A DNA stretch of 64,000 nucleotides, from NCBI RefSeq assembly GCF_028290435.1, contig NZ_JAQGJV010000009.1, forward strand, positions 124,001 to 188,000, in the 5' to 3' direction. The DNA comes from Devosia sp. GTDB taxonomy: Bacteria > Pseudomonadota > Alphaproteobacteria > Rhizobiales > Devosiaceae. This document shows positions 18,591-26,065 of this stretch, piece by piece; position 1 is the first letter of the stretch, and each line of letters starts with the position of its first letter. The position numbers and the translations under genes are program-made. The notes below the pieces were generated by a model. That model was not told the DNA's origin, searched no databases, and was given only the letters and a program-made list of their open reading frames with translations.

Positions 18591-19459
18591 GGTGCCTTGC
18601 CGTAAAGGGCATCGACAAGTTCACCCACAGCGCTGGCGGTGCGGGGGCCGAAGCCGAGCAAGTAGGCGCCGTCGAGACGGACGATGGCGTGGTTCTTGCC
18701 CGCATTGGTGAGGGCGATGGCGGGGTGGGCGAGCAGTTCGGCATCGGTGCCGCCATGGTCGCCGCCGCGGTCCATCATCAGGATGACGTCGGGATTGGCG
18801 TCGATGATTGCTTCTTCGGTCAGCGCCTTATAGCCGGAATAATCGGTGATGGCGTTGAGCGCGCCGGCCAGTTCGATGATGCCGTTTGCGGCTGTATCGG
18901 TGCCCGAAGCCTGGATCTTGCCGCCCTGTGTGGAGAGGATGAAGAGGATTTTCTTGCGCTCGGGAATGGCGGCGGTGCGGGCTTCGACGGCCTTGAGGGC
19001 GGCGTCCAACTCGGTGGCGAGCGCCTCGGCCTTCTCGGGCACGCCGAGAGCCTGACCGACCGCGCGGACCTTGGTGAGGATGCCTTCGTGGGAGAAGCCT
19101 TCGGGCACGGTCTGGTAGTCGACGCCAGCATGGGCAAGGACGTCGAGCGCTTCGGGCGGGCCGCTGCCGTCGATGACGAGGAGCGCGGTCGGGGTGACCG
19201 ACAGCACGCCTTCGGGGGCGAGGGCGCGCATGTAGCCGACATCGGGGAGGGCCAGCGCCGCCTCGGGGAAAGTGGCGGTCTGGTCGCGGGCGACGAGGCG
19301 CTTTTCTTCGCCAAGGGCGTAGATGATCTCGGTCAGCGAACCGCCGATGGAGACGAGGCGCGAGGTATCGGCGAAGGGTTTGAGGTCCTGCGCAAACGAG
19401 GCCGTCGAGAGGGCCAGCGCAATGCTAATCGCGGCGATGACTTTAGGGACGAAACGCAT
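18587..19459 (-). CDS. hmuT: Periplasmic heme-binding protein
   Basis: 290 residues from ATG 19459 behind GAGGA. Signal peptide about 1-24 (VIAAISIALALSTASFAQ). The class III binding-protein fold shows in RLVSIGGSLTEIIYALGEEK, LVARDQTATFPEAALALPDV and GYMRALAPEGVLSVTPTALL, the HmuT-type N-terminus. It hands heme from HmuR to HmuUV. Gap to hmuS is 9 nt. Confidence 0.93.
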   Translation of the reverse strand: MRFVPKVIAAISIALALSTASFAQDLKPFADTSRLVSIGGSLTEIIYALGEEKRLVARDQTATFPEAALALPDVGYMRALAPEGVLSVTPTALLVIDGSGPPEALDVLAHAGVDYQTVPEGFSHEGILTKVRAVGQALGVPEKAEALATELDAALKAVEARTAAIPERKKILFILSTQGGKIQASGTDTAANGIIELAGALNAITDYSGYKALTEEAIIDANPDVILMMDRGGDHGGTDAELLAHPAIALTNAGKNHAIVRLDGAYLLGFGPRTASAVGELVDALYGKAP

Positions 19460-19468
19460 CACAAATCC

Positions 19469-20524
19469 TCAGGCGGCGTTGGTCTGGGCGTAAAGCGGCA
19501 GGTTTTGCACCAGATCGCGCCAGGCGCTGCGCTCGTCGGAGCCTTCGATGCGCTTGCCGAAGAACTGGATGATCAGTTCGCGGTTTTCGTCATAGACCTC
19601 GACCGAGGTGACGTGGCCATCGGAAGTGGGCTTGCGCACGCCCCAGACGGACGCAATCTGATCGAGCCGCAGGTGCAGGTGGAAGGTGTCATCGAGCACG
19701 TTGAGCCAGGGGCCCATGGTCTTGATGTTCTGGATCGGGCCGGAATGGATCTGGATGCAGCCGTGATTGCCGACGAACGCCATGACAGGGAGGGTCTGAT
19801 CGGCGGCGGCGGCGTTGAACAGGCCGGCGACGGCGCTGTGGTCGAGCTGCCAGGCGTAGTCCTCGCCAACCGTTTCGAGCGCGGTCAGGCGAGGGTAGTT
19901 GAGCTTCTTGAGCAGGCCGAAGAACTGGTGCGTATCGGTCAGGGCCGACCAGCCGGCGCGCAATTCGTCGAGCGGTGCGGGCGTGCCGAGCGGCTCGGGC
20001 GCCGGCTTGGGCTGGGTGGCGATGGGCGCCTGTTCGGGCGAGCGCAGATTGGCGACGAGGACAGCCCAGGCCTCCATATTGGTGGCCGGGCGGGCGTGGA
20101 CCTTGAACACGGCGTCGCCCTGGGCATCGAAGAACTGCACCGAATGGCGGATGGTGCCGTCGTCATTGGCTTTTTCGACGGCGAAGCCGAACGCCCATTT
20201 GGACGGGAAAATGCGCAGGTCGATCTGCTCGCCCAGAACCATTGAGGCATGGGGGCCGATGACGACTTTTTCCACCGGGCCGATCTTTTCGTGCACGGCG
20301 CTTTCGTTGCGGGTCAGGGCCATGACTTCGCCGCAGGCGGTGAGGCCATTGAGCAGCAGGTCCAGATTGGGCTCGATGCGGGTGACGTTGAGGCCCACAT
20401 AGGCGGCGACCAATTCGGCTTCGGAAATGGCGTGGATGCGGGCGAAATCGCGCTCGCGCATCTCGGGGTGCAGGGCGCGCAGGTCGCGGATTTCGACGGG
20501 GGTCTTGGTCTTGGAATTGGTCAC
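19469..20524 (-). CDS. hmuS: Hemin-degrading / heme-trafficking protein
   Basis: 351 residues, with the duplicated HemS/ChuS half-domains (about 25-170 and 195-345). Visible are VMALTRNESAVHEKIGPVEK, HASMVLGEQIDLRIFPSKWA and, in the second half, AFVGNHGCIQIHSGPIQNIK and WLNVLDDTFHLHLRLDQI. These proteins bind or break down heme in the cytoplasm to free iron. The start is GTG 20524, 11 nt after hemP. No ATG upstream in frame fits better. Confidence 0.93.
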   Translation of the reverse strand: MTNSKTKTPVEIRDLRALHPEMRERDFARIHAISEAELVAAYVGLNVTRIEPNLDLLLNGLTACGEVMALTRNESAVHEKIGPVEKVVIGPHASMVLGEQIDLRIFPSKWAFGFAVEKANDDGTIRHSVQFFDAQGDAVFKVHARPATNMEAWAVLVANLRSPEQAPIATQPKPAPEPLGTPAPLDELRAGWSALTDTHQFFGLLKKLNYPRLTALETVGEDYAWQLDHSAVAGLFNAAAADQTLPVMAFVGNHGCIQIHSGPIQNIKTMGPWLNVLDDTFHLHLRLDQIASVWGVRKPTSDGHVTSVEVYDENRELIIQFFGKRIEGSDERSAWRDLVQNLPLYAQTNAA

Positions 20525-20535
20525 TGGATCGGGCC

Positions 20536-20697
20536 CTATTTGGTCAGAATGAGTTTGTCCTGGCGCGTGATGCGCAGGCGGTACGGGCTGCCATTGTGAA
20601 TGATGATCAATTCATTGCCGCCAGTGAACAAGGCGGCTGAATCGATCGAACGTGGCGCAATCTGGGCGCTCTGTGCGGTCTTGTCGCTGTCGTCCAT
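20536..20697 (-). CDS. hemP: Hemin uptake protein HemP/HmuP
   Basis: A 53-residue protein that ends IIIHNGSPYRLRITRQDKLI plus LTK, preceded by ALFTGGNEL: the HemP/HmuP signature. The ATG at 20697 has GGAAG ahead; two earlier in-frame ATGs lack one. In Bradyrhizobium, HmuP is needed for expression of the receptor gene hmuR. Here it is the first gene of the nine-gene heme operon and divergent from hmuR, so a regulatory role across the shared promoter region is plausible. Confidence 0.9.
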   Translation of the reverse strand: MDDSDKTAQSAQIAPRSIDSAALFTGGNELIIIHNGSPYRLRITRQDKLILTK

Positions 20698-20789
20698 CGC
20701 TGTTGCTTCCATCCACATAGGCACAAGAGTCTCGTCTTTTCAGGACGTTACCGCGTGGCGGATGGCTGGCGGGTCATGTCGTTATTAGT

Positions 20790-20804
20790 TGACTCTCATA
20801 ATCA
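20790..20804. promoter_or_regulatory. Candidate RirA operator (TGA-N9-TCA)
   Basis: TGACTCTCATAATCA matches the iron-responsive operator form TGA-N9-TCA exactly, in the middle of the hemP-hmuR divergent region. It overlaps a TTGACT that could be the hmuR -35 element. With rirA in the same window, repression of both units under iron sufficiency is the natural reading. Confidence 0.65.
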
Positions 20805-20835
20805 GCTTATTTACCAAGCGCAATAGGTGATTTTC

Positions 20836-20856
20836 TGGGTCATGTTTCATGACCCA
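20836..20856. promoter_or_regulatory. Perfect dyad upstream of hmuR
   Basis: TGGGTCATG and CATGACCCA are perfect 9-bp inverted arms around TTT, 56 nt before the hmuR start. It could be an operator for a second regulator (HmuP-dependent activation is known in Bradyrhizobium) or an mRNA leader hairpin. Confidence 0.5.
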
Positions 20857-20912
20857 TCACAGCCAGCCAGCCTCCGCCAGCCAGCGCACACAAGAACAAT
20901 CAGGAGTTTTGA

Positions 20913-23087
20913 ATGGGGCTGGTAAAGTCGAGCGCGGCTGTGCTGATGTGCGGCGTGGCTTTGAGCGCGATCGGGTTGCAGGGGGCTGCTGGCCAATCAA
21001 CGAAGCCGACGAATGTGAATACCACCAATATCACGCTGCTGGAGCGGCTGGTAATCGGCGCCGGCGCGCCCAAGGTGGCGATCAACACGCCGCAGGCCGT
21101 GACGGTGATCAACCAGGCCGATATCGACCAGGTGCAGGCATCAACGACGGGCGAACTGTTCGAAAGCGTGCCGGGCGTAACCATGGTGGGCAGCGAGCGC
21201 CAGTTTGGCGAGGCGTTCAACATTCGCGGTATCGGTACGACGGAAAATTCTTCGGACGGCTCCCGCGTCATCGTCAATATCGATGGCACGCCCAAGTTCA
21301 ACGAACAGTACCGCATGGGCTCGTTCTTCTCCGACCCCGAACTCTACAAGCAGGTCGAAGTGCTGCGCGGGCCGGCCTCGTCGACGCTCTATGGCGCGGG
21401 CGCGCTGGGCGGCGTGATCAACTTCACCACCAAGGATGCTTCGGACTTCATCCAGGACGGCTATTCGGGCGCGGCGCGCCTCAAGACCAGCTTCTCCAGC
21501 AATGGCCTGCAGACGTTGACCTCGGCGCTGGTGGCCCAGCAAGTCACCGACAGTTTTGAAGTGCTGGCGACGGCGAATTGGCGCCGGTCGGAAAATCTGG
21601 ACCTGGCTAAGGGCGCAGAACTGGCCGGTTCGGGCTTTGACACCCTGTCGGGCCTGGTCAAGGGCACCTACCACTTTGGCGACAACAATGAGCAGACGCT
21701 GCGCGCGTCCTATCAGCGCTGGTATAGCGACGCCAAGGACCAGCCTTATGCGCAGACCTCGACGCAGGCCGCGTTCGGCGTGACCGACCGCACCGTGGTC
21801 GACCAGACGGCGGTGCTGACCTGGGAAAATCCGGCGACGGACAATCCCTGGGTCGATCTGAAGGTGTCGCTGAGCTATTCGGACACCACCAACGAGCAGA
21901 CCAACCATCGATATGCGTTGGGTGCGCCGCGCACGGTCGTCGGCCCGGTCTTGCCGGCTTTTCCGCAGAACGTGACGGCCGACAGCATCCTGCTCGACAC
22001 CACCTATGGCTACAAGACCTGGCAGCTCAAGGCCGACAATACGGTCGAGTGGATCGGCGACGACTTCGAGAATTACTTCACCTTCGGTTTCCAGGGCAGC
22101 ACGCTGGAGCGCACGGCAACGCGGCCGGGCGGCACGCCATTGCCGGCCCATCCGCAGGGCACCGAGGACAAGCTGGGGATTTTCGCCCAGAACGAATATA
22201 TCTGGGATGAGAAGCTGACGCTGATCGCCGGCGCCCGCGCCGACTTCCATTGGGTCGATCCGACCACCACCGGCGTGCCGGATATCGATGGCGCGGCCGT
22301 CTCGCCCAAGCTGGCGGCGCTCTATGAAATCAACGACAATGTCGGCGTGTTCGGCTCGATTGCCCATACGGAACGGCTGCCTACGATCGACGAGCTTTAT
22401 TCGGTGGCAGCGCCGGCACGCGGCGCGACCGCCAAGGTGGCGAGCCTCGACTTGCGCAAGGAGCAGGCCAATACAATCGAGGGCGGCTTCACCCTCAGCA
22501 ATGACGACATCTTCCAGCCGGGCGACACTGCCAGCATCAAGACCACGGCGTTTTATAGCGACCTGACCGACCTGATCGCCTCCAACACGGCGCCGCGGCT
22601 GCCGGCGGCACCGGTGCCGTATTATGGCAATATCGGCAAGGCGCGGATCTACGGCCTGGAAGTGGAAGGCGCCTATGACAGCGAGGTCTTCTTTGCCAGC
22701 CTGGCCTATTCGATCACGGTGGGGGATAACCTCGTGACCAATACCCCGCTGACCACAGTGCCGCAGAGCCGGCTGGTAGCGACGCTGGGCGCCCATCAGT
22801 CCGAATGGGACCTGGATTACGGCGCGCGGGTGACGCTGGCGCAAGTGGGCCGCTATGTGGCTCCGGCGATCCAGCAGGGCCAGGTCGTCGCCGACGGCGA
22901 GGCCGAGGCCTTTGCCACGGTTGATCTGTTTGCCAGCTGGAAGCCCAAGCATGGGCAGTTCAAGGGGCTGGAACTCACAGGCGGCATCGATAATCTGTTC
23001 GATGCGGACTATCGCGAGAACCTGTCGGGCGACCGCTCGATCGGCCGCACCTTCAAGGTCACGCTGGCCAAGCAGTTCGACTACTAG
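20913..23087 (+). CDS. hmuR: TonB-dependent heme receptor
   Basis: 724 residues with a signal peptide (about 1-28, cut near GAAGQS). The plug domain has TVINQADIDQVQASTTGELF, ESVPGVTMVGS, FNIRGIGTTE and VLRGPASSTLYGAGALGGVI; the barrel closes with NLFDADYRENLSGDRSIGR and ends in Phe-Asp-Tyr. This is the HmuR/BhuR/ShmR receptor type, taking heme across the outer membrane with TonB energy. It is alone on its strand, divergent from the hemP operon. Overlapping frames on the other strand are shadows. Confidence 0.94.
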   Translation: MGLVKSSAAVLMCGVALSAIGLQGAAGQSTKPTNVNTTNITLLERLVIGAGAPKVAINTPQAVTVINQADIDQVQASTTGELFESVPGVTMVGSERQFGEAFNIRGIGTTENSSDGSRVIVNIDGTPKFNEQYRMGSFFSDPELYKQVEVLRGPASSTLYGAGALGGVINFTTKDASDFIQDGYSGAARLKTSFSSNGLQTLTSALVAQQVTDSFEVLATANWRRSENLDLAKGAELAGSGFDTLSGLVKGTYHFGDNNEQTLRASYQRWYSDAKDQPYAQTSTQAAFGVTDRTVVDQTAVLTWENPATDNPWVDLKVSLSYSDTTNEQTNHRYALGAPRTVVGPVLPAFPQNVTADSILLDTTYGYKTWQLKADNTVEWIGDDFENYFTFGFQGSTLERTATRPGGTPLPAHPQGTEDKLGIFAQNEYIWDEKLTLIAGARADFHWVDPTTTGVPDIDGAAVSPKLAALYEINDNVGVFGSIAHTERLPTIDELYSVAAPARGATAKVASLDLRKEQANTIEGGFTLSNDDIFQPGDTASIKTTAFYSDLTDLIASNTAPRLPAAPVPYYGNIGKARIYGLEVEGAYDSEVFFASLAYSITVGDNLVTNTPLTTVPQSRLVATLGAHQSEWDLDYGARVTLAQVGRYVAPAIQQGQVVADGEAEAFATVDLFASWKPKHGQFKGLELTGGIDNLFDADYRENLSGDRSIGRTFKVTLAKQFDY

Positions 23088-23111
23088 ATCAAGCTGGATC
23101 GTTTAGAGTGA

Positions 23112-23135
23112 GCGCGGTGGGGAAACCTGCCGCGC
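23112..23135 (+). terminator. Weak hairpin after hmuR
   Basis: GCGCGG and CCGCGC pair around a 12-nt loop, 25 nt past the hmuR stop. There is no T tract. It may help end or stabilise the hmuR transcript. Confidence 0.35.
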
Positions 23136-23238
23136 CGCTTGTTATCAAAGGCGATCTGTCTGGCATCGTACGAGGAACCGAAGCGCGCCTGGGCCGTTGT
23201 GCTGGGGCTACAGTTTTTTGACGCTAAAAGCTGGAGCT

Positions 23239-23271
23239 GCCCTGGTCCTCTCACGAGGGTCAGGGCTTTTT
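23239..23271 (+). terminator. Strong terminator-like hairpin in the leader of the iron permease gene
   Basis: GCCCTGGTCCTC and GAGGGTCAGGGC form a 12-bp stem (two G-U pairs) around TCAC, followed directly by TTTTT. It is only 22 nt before the next start codon, so any promoter for that gene upstream of it would be read through a terminator. It could end hmuR, end a small RNA, or act as an attenuator. Confidence 0.75.
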
Positions 23272-23293
23272 CGTCCTATGGCGAGGGCGCGAC

Positions 23294-23668
23294 ATGACCG
23301 ATACGAGCCTCTTCACTAAATTTTCCCACCATGTGGCCCATGCGGCGGGACGGCCGCAGACATTTGCGTTGGCTTGCGCGGGGATCGTCGTCTGGGCGGT
23401 CAGCGGCCCGGTCTTCGGGTATTCCGAGACCTGGCAACTCGTGGTCAATACAGCGACGACGATCATCACCTTCCTGATGGTGTTCGTGGTGCAGAATACC
23501 CAGAACCGTGACGGCGAGGCGATTCAGGCCAAGCTGGACGAGCTGATTAGGGCCAGCCAAGCGGAAAACCGGTTTATCGGCGCCGAGCAGTTGACCGAAA
23601 AAGAACTGCATCAGTTGCGTGAGATCTGCGTCGATCATGCGAGCCGAAAGGCCGCTGCGAAACACTAG
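23294..23668 (+). CDS. Low-affinity iron permease-family protein
   Basis: 124 residues. Two membrane segments at about 25-45 and 50-72, with ETWQLVVNTATTIITFLMVF then VVQNTQNRDGEAIQAKLDEL, the conserved core of the bacterial low-affinity iron permease (Fet4-like) family; the C-terminus is helical and soluble. Transport in bacteria is not well proven for this family. Its place after hmuR supports an iron link. The ribosome site is weak (GCGAGG about 8 nt ahead) and a terminator-like hairpin precedes it. Confidence 0.8.
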   Translation: MTDTSLFTKFSHHVAHAAGRPQTFALACAGIVVWAVSGPVFGYSETWQLVVNTATTIITFLMVFVVQNTQNRDGEAIQAKLDELIRASQAENRFIGAEQLTEKELHQLREICVDHASRKAAAKH

Positions 23669-23696
23669 GCCCAGGACAGGTCCTCACCGTCCAGCT

Positions 23697-23713
23697 TGTC
23701 ATCGTGGATGACA
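23697..23713. terminator. Hairpin between convergent genes
   Basis: TGTCATC and GATGACA pair perfectly around GTG, between the stop of the iron permease-like gene and the stop of the Crp-type gene. The position fits a shared terminator; it has no T tract. Confidence 0.4.
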
Positions 23714-23728
23714 GGCCACCCGCCTGCC

Positions 23729-24505
23729 TCAGTTCTGTTCGAGCTCATCAGCCAAGGTTGCCGCCAGGAGCGGGCGGCGGGGGCGTTGACGGAAATCCTG
23801 GCCAAGCAGGCGGGCATATTCGACCTCGGCCAGGCCATAGGAGCCGTTGGCCGCCTGTTCCAGGCCCTCGCGGTCCAGAATGATGATGTGACCGCGATTG
23901 GAGCGTATCAGGCCCTTTCCCTCGATCAGATGAAGCGTGACGGTGACGCCAGGACGCCGGCAGGCCAGCATGGTGGCCAGCAATTCGTGGGTCACGTCGA
24001 GCCGGTCGCCGGTGAGGCGATCATGAGTCATCAGCAGCCAGCGGGCCAGACGCTCTTCGAGCTTGGCGCGGCCATTGGCCGAGGCGGTGGAGGCGGTCTG
24101 GATTTCGGCGGCGCGCACGAAGCGCAGCAGATGATCGTGCAGTCCTCGGCTGGTGCGTAGAGCCTGTTTCAGCACATCGGCCGGCAGGCGCTGGGCGTAG
24201 CCTGCGACCTGGACATTGGTGGCATAGGTGGACCGGCCGTCATTGAGCAGCAGGGGCGTGCCTGACATTCCCTCGCGGCCGATGACACCCACCTCGACAT
24301 CGCGGCTGGTTTCGAAGCGGGAAATAACCGAGAGCATGCCTTCATCGGGGAAATAAACGAAATCGATGGGCTCGCCGGGGCGTTCGAGAACGGTTTTGGC
24401 TTCGAGTTGCACCGGCTCCAGCAGGGAGCCGATCAGCGCGAAGTCTTCAGGGTCCATACCGTTCAGGAGCAAGTTTCGCGATCGGTCGCCAAGTGATGCG
24501 GACAC
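23729..24505 (-). CDS. Crp/Fnr-family transcriptional regulator
   Basis: 258 residues from GTG 24505 (AAGGGA ahead); a TTG eight codons upstream is also open. The N-terminal cyclic-nucleotide-binding fold shows FPDEGMLSVISRFETSRDVE and VGVIGREGMSG; the C-terminal winged helix is about 185-235 (HELLATMLACRRPGVTVTLH, LIEGKGLIRSNRGHIIILDR). It has no FNR-type N-terminal cysteine cluster, so it is more likely a general stress or nutrient member. Its targets are unknown; the divergent hydrolase gene is a candidate. Confidence 0.88.
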   Translation of the reverse strand: MSASLGDRSRNLLLNGMDPEDFALIGSLLEPVQLEAKTVLERPGEPIDFVYFPDEGMLSVISRFETSRDVEVGVIGREGMSGTPLLLNDGRSTYATNVQVAGYAQRLPADVLKQALRTSRGLHDHLLRFVRAAEIQTASTASANGRAKLEERLARWLLMTHDRLTGDRLDVTHELLATMLACRRPGVTVTLHLIEGKGLIRSNRGHIIILDREGLEQAANGSYGLAEVEYARLLGQDFRQRPRRPLLAATLADELEQN

Positions 24506-24640
24506 AGCTCTTCCCTTGGGCAAGAGCAATTATCTCCCAGCCGTCCGCGCCCGAAAAGACGTGCAGACGATGGGGTTAAGGGTATGCGCCATTCGGCTCA
24601 ATAGACAGTAAAATATGTACATTTGGGTGAGATCGCCGAA

Positions 24641-24667
24641 ACCAATTGTACAATTTGGACAATTGGT
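24641..24667. promoter_or_regulatory. Long palindromic operator upstream of the phosphotriesterase-like gene
   Basis: ACCAATTGT and ACAATTGGT are perfect 9-bp inverted half-sites with a 9-nt spacer, and the inner TTGTACAA (24647-24654) is a second palindrome. The site is 130 nt before the hydrolase start in an AT-rich gap of about 290 nt shared with the divergent Crp-type gene. It looks like a real operator; the regulator is unknown. Confidence 0.6.
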
Positions 24668-24796
24668 CTGATATTTCTATATTGAGCGATCTTCTTGGTT
24701 GCGGCGTCGGCTTGTGTCCAGTTGCATGGCGACGGCGGATGGGTTGCCAAGCGGGCGGGCTTGGGCGAGCTTGCGGCAAAGCTTGGAGGAGCGCGC

Positions 24797-25711
24797 ATGA
24801 AGCATCTGATCACCACATTGGGACCCTACCGCAAGGATCAGCTCGGCATGATCCTGCCGCATGAGCATGTGTTCGTGGATTTGCGGACGCCCGACCAGCC
24901 AGGCTATGCGCAGGGGACTGCCGAAGACGTGGTGGCGTTGATGGCGCCGCAGATTTCCGCGATCCAGAAGCAGGGCATTACTGCGCTGGTGGAATGCACC
25001 ACGGGCGGGGTCGGGCGGCGCGCCGATATCGACAAGGCGGTGTCGGTGGCGACAGGGCTGCCGATCGTAGTGCCAACGGGGAACTATCGCGAGCCGTGGA
25101 TTCCCGATTGGGTGGGCAAGGCCAGCGGCGCCGAACTGGAAGACTGGATGGTGGGCGAACTCACCGGGCAGATCGAGGACAGCGGCGTCATGGCGGCGTG
25201 GATCAAGGTCAGTGCCGGCGACGATGGGATCACGCCAATGGAGGAACGGATTTTGCGCGCGGCGGCCCGGGCGGGGATACGGACCGACGCGGTGATTGGC
25301 TCGCATACGATCCGTGGGCGCGTGGTGATGGACCAGCTCGATATCATCGAAAACGAGGGCTATCGGGCCGAGCGGTTTATCTCGATCCACACGCAGGCTG
25401 AGCCGGATTTCGAGTTGCACAAGGCCGTGGCGGCGCGGGGGGCTTGGATCGAATACGACCATATCGGGCGCGAGCCGGACGACGAAGTCTGCGGGTTGAT
25501 CCTGCGGGCGCTGGAGGCGGGGCTGGGGCCGCAATTGCTGCTGAGCCACGATCTTGGGTGGTTCGATCCCGCTTTGCCGGGTGGCGGCACCCCGCGGCCC
25601 TATACGCATCTGGTGGATGTGATGCTGCCGATGCTGCGGGCAGCGGGGGTGAGCGAGGAGACGATCGTGCGATTGACGCAAGACAATCCGTTTGAGGCGT
25701 TTGCGCGGTAG
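24797..25711 (+). CDS. Phosphotriesterase-family metal-dependent hydrolase
   Basis: 304 residues from ATG 24797, behind GGAGGA. Binuclear metal ligands of the PTE/PLL family are all visible: His22 and His24 (PHEHV), bridging Lys137 (AWIKVSAG), His170 (GSHT), His198 (SIHTQ) and Asp252 (SHDLGW). Known members are lactonases, aryldialkylphosphatases and amidohydrolase-like enzymes of unknown substrate; the family often hydrolyses a lactone or phosphoester in catabolism. It is monocistronic behind a strong palindrome, so probably induced by its substrate, which cannot be named from sequence. Confidence 0.88.
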   Translation: MKHLITTLGPYRKDQLGMILPHEHVFVDLRTPDQPGYAQGTAEDVVALMAPQISAIQKQGITALVECTTGGVGRRADIDKAVSVATGLPIVVPTGNYREPWIPDWVGKASGAELEDWMVGELTGQIEDSGVMAAWIKVSAGDDGITPMEERILRAAARAGIRTDAVIGSHTIRGRVVMDQLDIIENEGYRAERFISIHTQAEPDFELHKAVAARGAWIEYDHIGREPDDEVCGLILRALEAGLGPQLLLSHDLGWFDPALPGGGTPRPYTHLVDVMLPMLRAAGVSEETIVRLTQDNPFEAFAR

Positions 25712-25719
25712 GGACAGCC

Positions 25720-25965
25720 CTACCGGTCCACGTCCGTCACATTGCCGCGCTCGGTGATGGCGAAGTTGTGCAGCGCCATGCTGGCCTCGATATCCTTGTC
25801 GGCGGCGGTGATCAGGGACGAGAAGGCGGCGCGGATGATGTCCTTCTTGGACGCCTTGGGGTGCAACTTCTTGGCCTGGCGCAGCATGTCCTTGGGGGAA
25901 ATGTTGGGTGTCGCCAGCTTGAGCAGAGTGGTTTCGAGAGTGTCGGAATTTTCAAGATTGTGCAT
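25720..25965 (-). CDS. Small helical protein, unknown function
   Basis: 81 residues from the second of two adjacent ATGs behind AGGAG. The sequence (LETTLLKLATPNISPKDMLR, QAKKLHPKASKKDIIRAAFS) looks like a three- or four-helix soluble domain, with charged, Lys-rich helices. It is convergent with the hydrolase gene and tail-separated by 8 nt. Small proteins of this look recur in Hyphomicrobiales, but no function is known to me. Confidence 0.7.
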   Translation of the reverse strand: MHNLENSDTLETTLLKLATPNISPKDMLRQAKKLHPKASKKDIIRAAFSSLITAADKDIEASMALHNFAITERGNVTDVDR

Positions 25966-26065
25966 CATTCGCTCCTGACGTTTTGCGACAAAATGCACAG
26001 TCGACTGTCACAAACCAGAATAATCTCTGAGTCAGGACTGCTGCGGTTTGGCAATGTATCGGCTT

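Noticed and set aside
21141-22952. 603-codon open frame opposite hmuR
   Set aside because: Gly/Arg/His-rich antisense shadow of the receptor gene.
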